Origin: Lentisphaeria bacterium
GTDB taxonomy: Bacteria > Verrucomicrobiota > Lentisphaeria > Oligosphaerales > Oligosphaeraceae
Assembly (NCBI GenBank): GCA_016287975.1
Contig: JAEEXV010000185.1
Location: 1 to 14,936 of the forward strand
DNA length: 14,936 nucleotides
Reading direction: 5' to 3'
In this document: piece by piece, positions 14,733 through 14,936 of the stretch
How the letters are laid out: the number at the start of each line of letters is the position of its first letter
Numbering within the stretch: position 1 is the stretch's first letter
Made by a program: the position numbers and the translations under genes
The notes under the pieces: generated by a model
Databases searched by the model: none
What the model saw: the letters and a program-made list of their open reading frames with translations, nothing else
What the model was told of the DNA's origin: nothing

Positions 14733-14740
14733 ATAATATA
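14733..14740 (-). promoter_or_regulatory. Candidate -10 element for the MFS transcript
   Basis: TATATTAT on the coding strand is an isolated AT-rich island in GC-rich DNA, with two overlapping 5/6 matches to TATAAT. No recognisable -35 lies 16-18 bases upstream. It would give a leader of about 130 bases, which contains a small CGGGG/CCCCG hairpin. Low confidence. Confidence 0.3.
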
Positions 14741-14773
14741 ACGCCGCGATGCCAGACGGATCCCGGAGCCAAT

Positions 14774-14914
14774 TTACGGGGACCCCAGACCCCAGACCCA
14801 TCTTACGGGGACCCCAGACCCAAGACCCCAGACCCAACTTTCCAGGACCCCAGCCCCAAGACCCCTAACCCAGGGTCCCGGACCCCGGACACCGGGGACC
14901 GGCCCCGCCGGTCC
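14774..14914. repeat. C-rich degenerate direct repeats and palindrome, no gene
   Basis: TTACGGGGACCCCAGACCC occurs at 14774-14792 and again at 14803-14821 (29-base period). It is followed by decaying variants of ACCCCAGACCC to about 14890. A perfect 8-bp inverted repeat with a 3-base loop (GGACCGGC-CCC-GCCGGTCC) ends the array at 14896-14914. No coding frame is supported in 14697-14936. The composition differs from the rest of the window: six CCGG sites fall in the last 175 bases. The array may be the edge of a mobile or dispersed element continuing to the right. Confidence 0.75.
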
Positions 14915-14936
14915 ACGGCGCGCGAATCACGGCTCC

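Overview
The window is about 15 kb of GC-rich bacterial DNA, and all thirteen genes I can support lie on the minus strand, so they are read from right to left. MlaA, a beta-barrel porin and TRAP transporter parts point to a Gram-negative cell envelope. The protein kinase with an N-terminal zinc ribbon and the ribBA-ribH-nusB-ftsY order suggest a member of the PVC group (Lentisphaerota, Kiritimatiellota or Verrucomicrobiota). That placement is an inference from sequence flavour and not a proof.

Right to left, 14697-14936 carries no gene. It holds C-rich degenerate direct repeats, a perfect inverted repeat and an AT-rich candidate -10 element. An OFA-family MFS transporter follows (13358-14596). 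Next comes an envelope block: a lipoprotein fusing MlaA to an alpha/beta hydrolase with a visible Ser-Asp-His triad (11312-13219), an exported SagB-type nitroreductase that overlaps it by four bases, and an alginate-export-like outer-membrane porin.

A 96-base gap with a strong hairpin and a 16-base poly-G run (poly-C on the coding strand) separates the porin from nine closely spaced genes. These are ribBA and ribH (riboflavin synthesis), nusB (antitermination and rRNA synthesis), ftsY (membrane protein targeting), a DctP-DctQ fusion, dctM and uspA (one TRAP transporter with a TeaD-like accessory protein), a zinc-ribbon serine/threonine kinase, and tgt (queuosine tRNA modification). Spacings run from a four-base overlap to about 50 bases, which fits one operon. 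The left end (1-341) is intergenic and contains two copies of a 117-118 bp repeat carrying a GC-rich hairpin, the second copy just past the tgt stop.

The points most worth following up are the MlaA-hydrolase fusion, the topology-preserving DctP-DctQ fusion, a strong scarcity of CCGG visible in codon choice, the homopolymer in front of ribBA, and a switch in strand base composition near 13.1 kb. All counts were made by eye.
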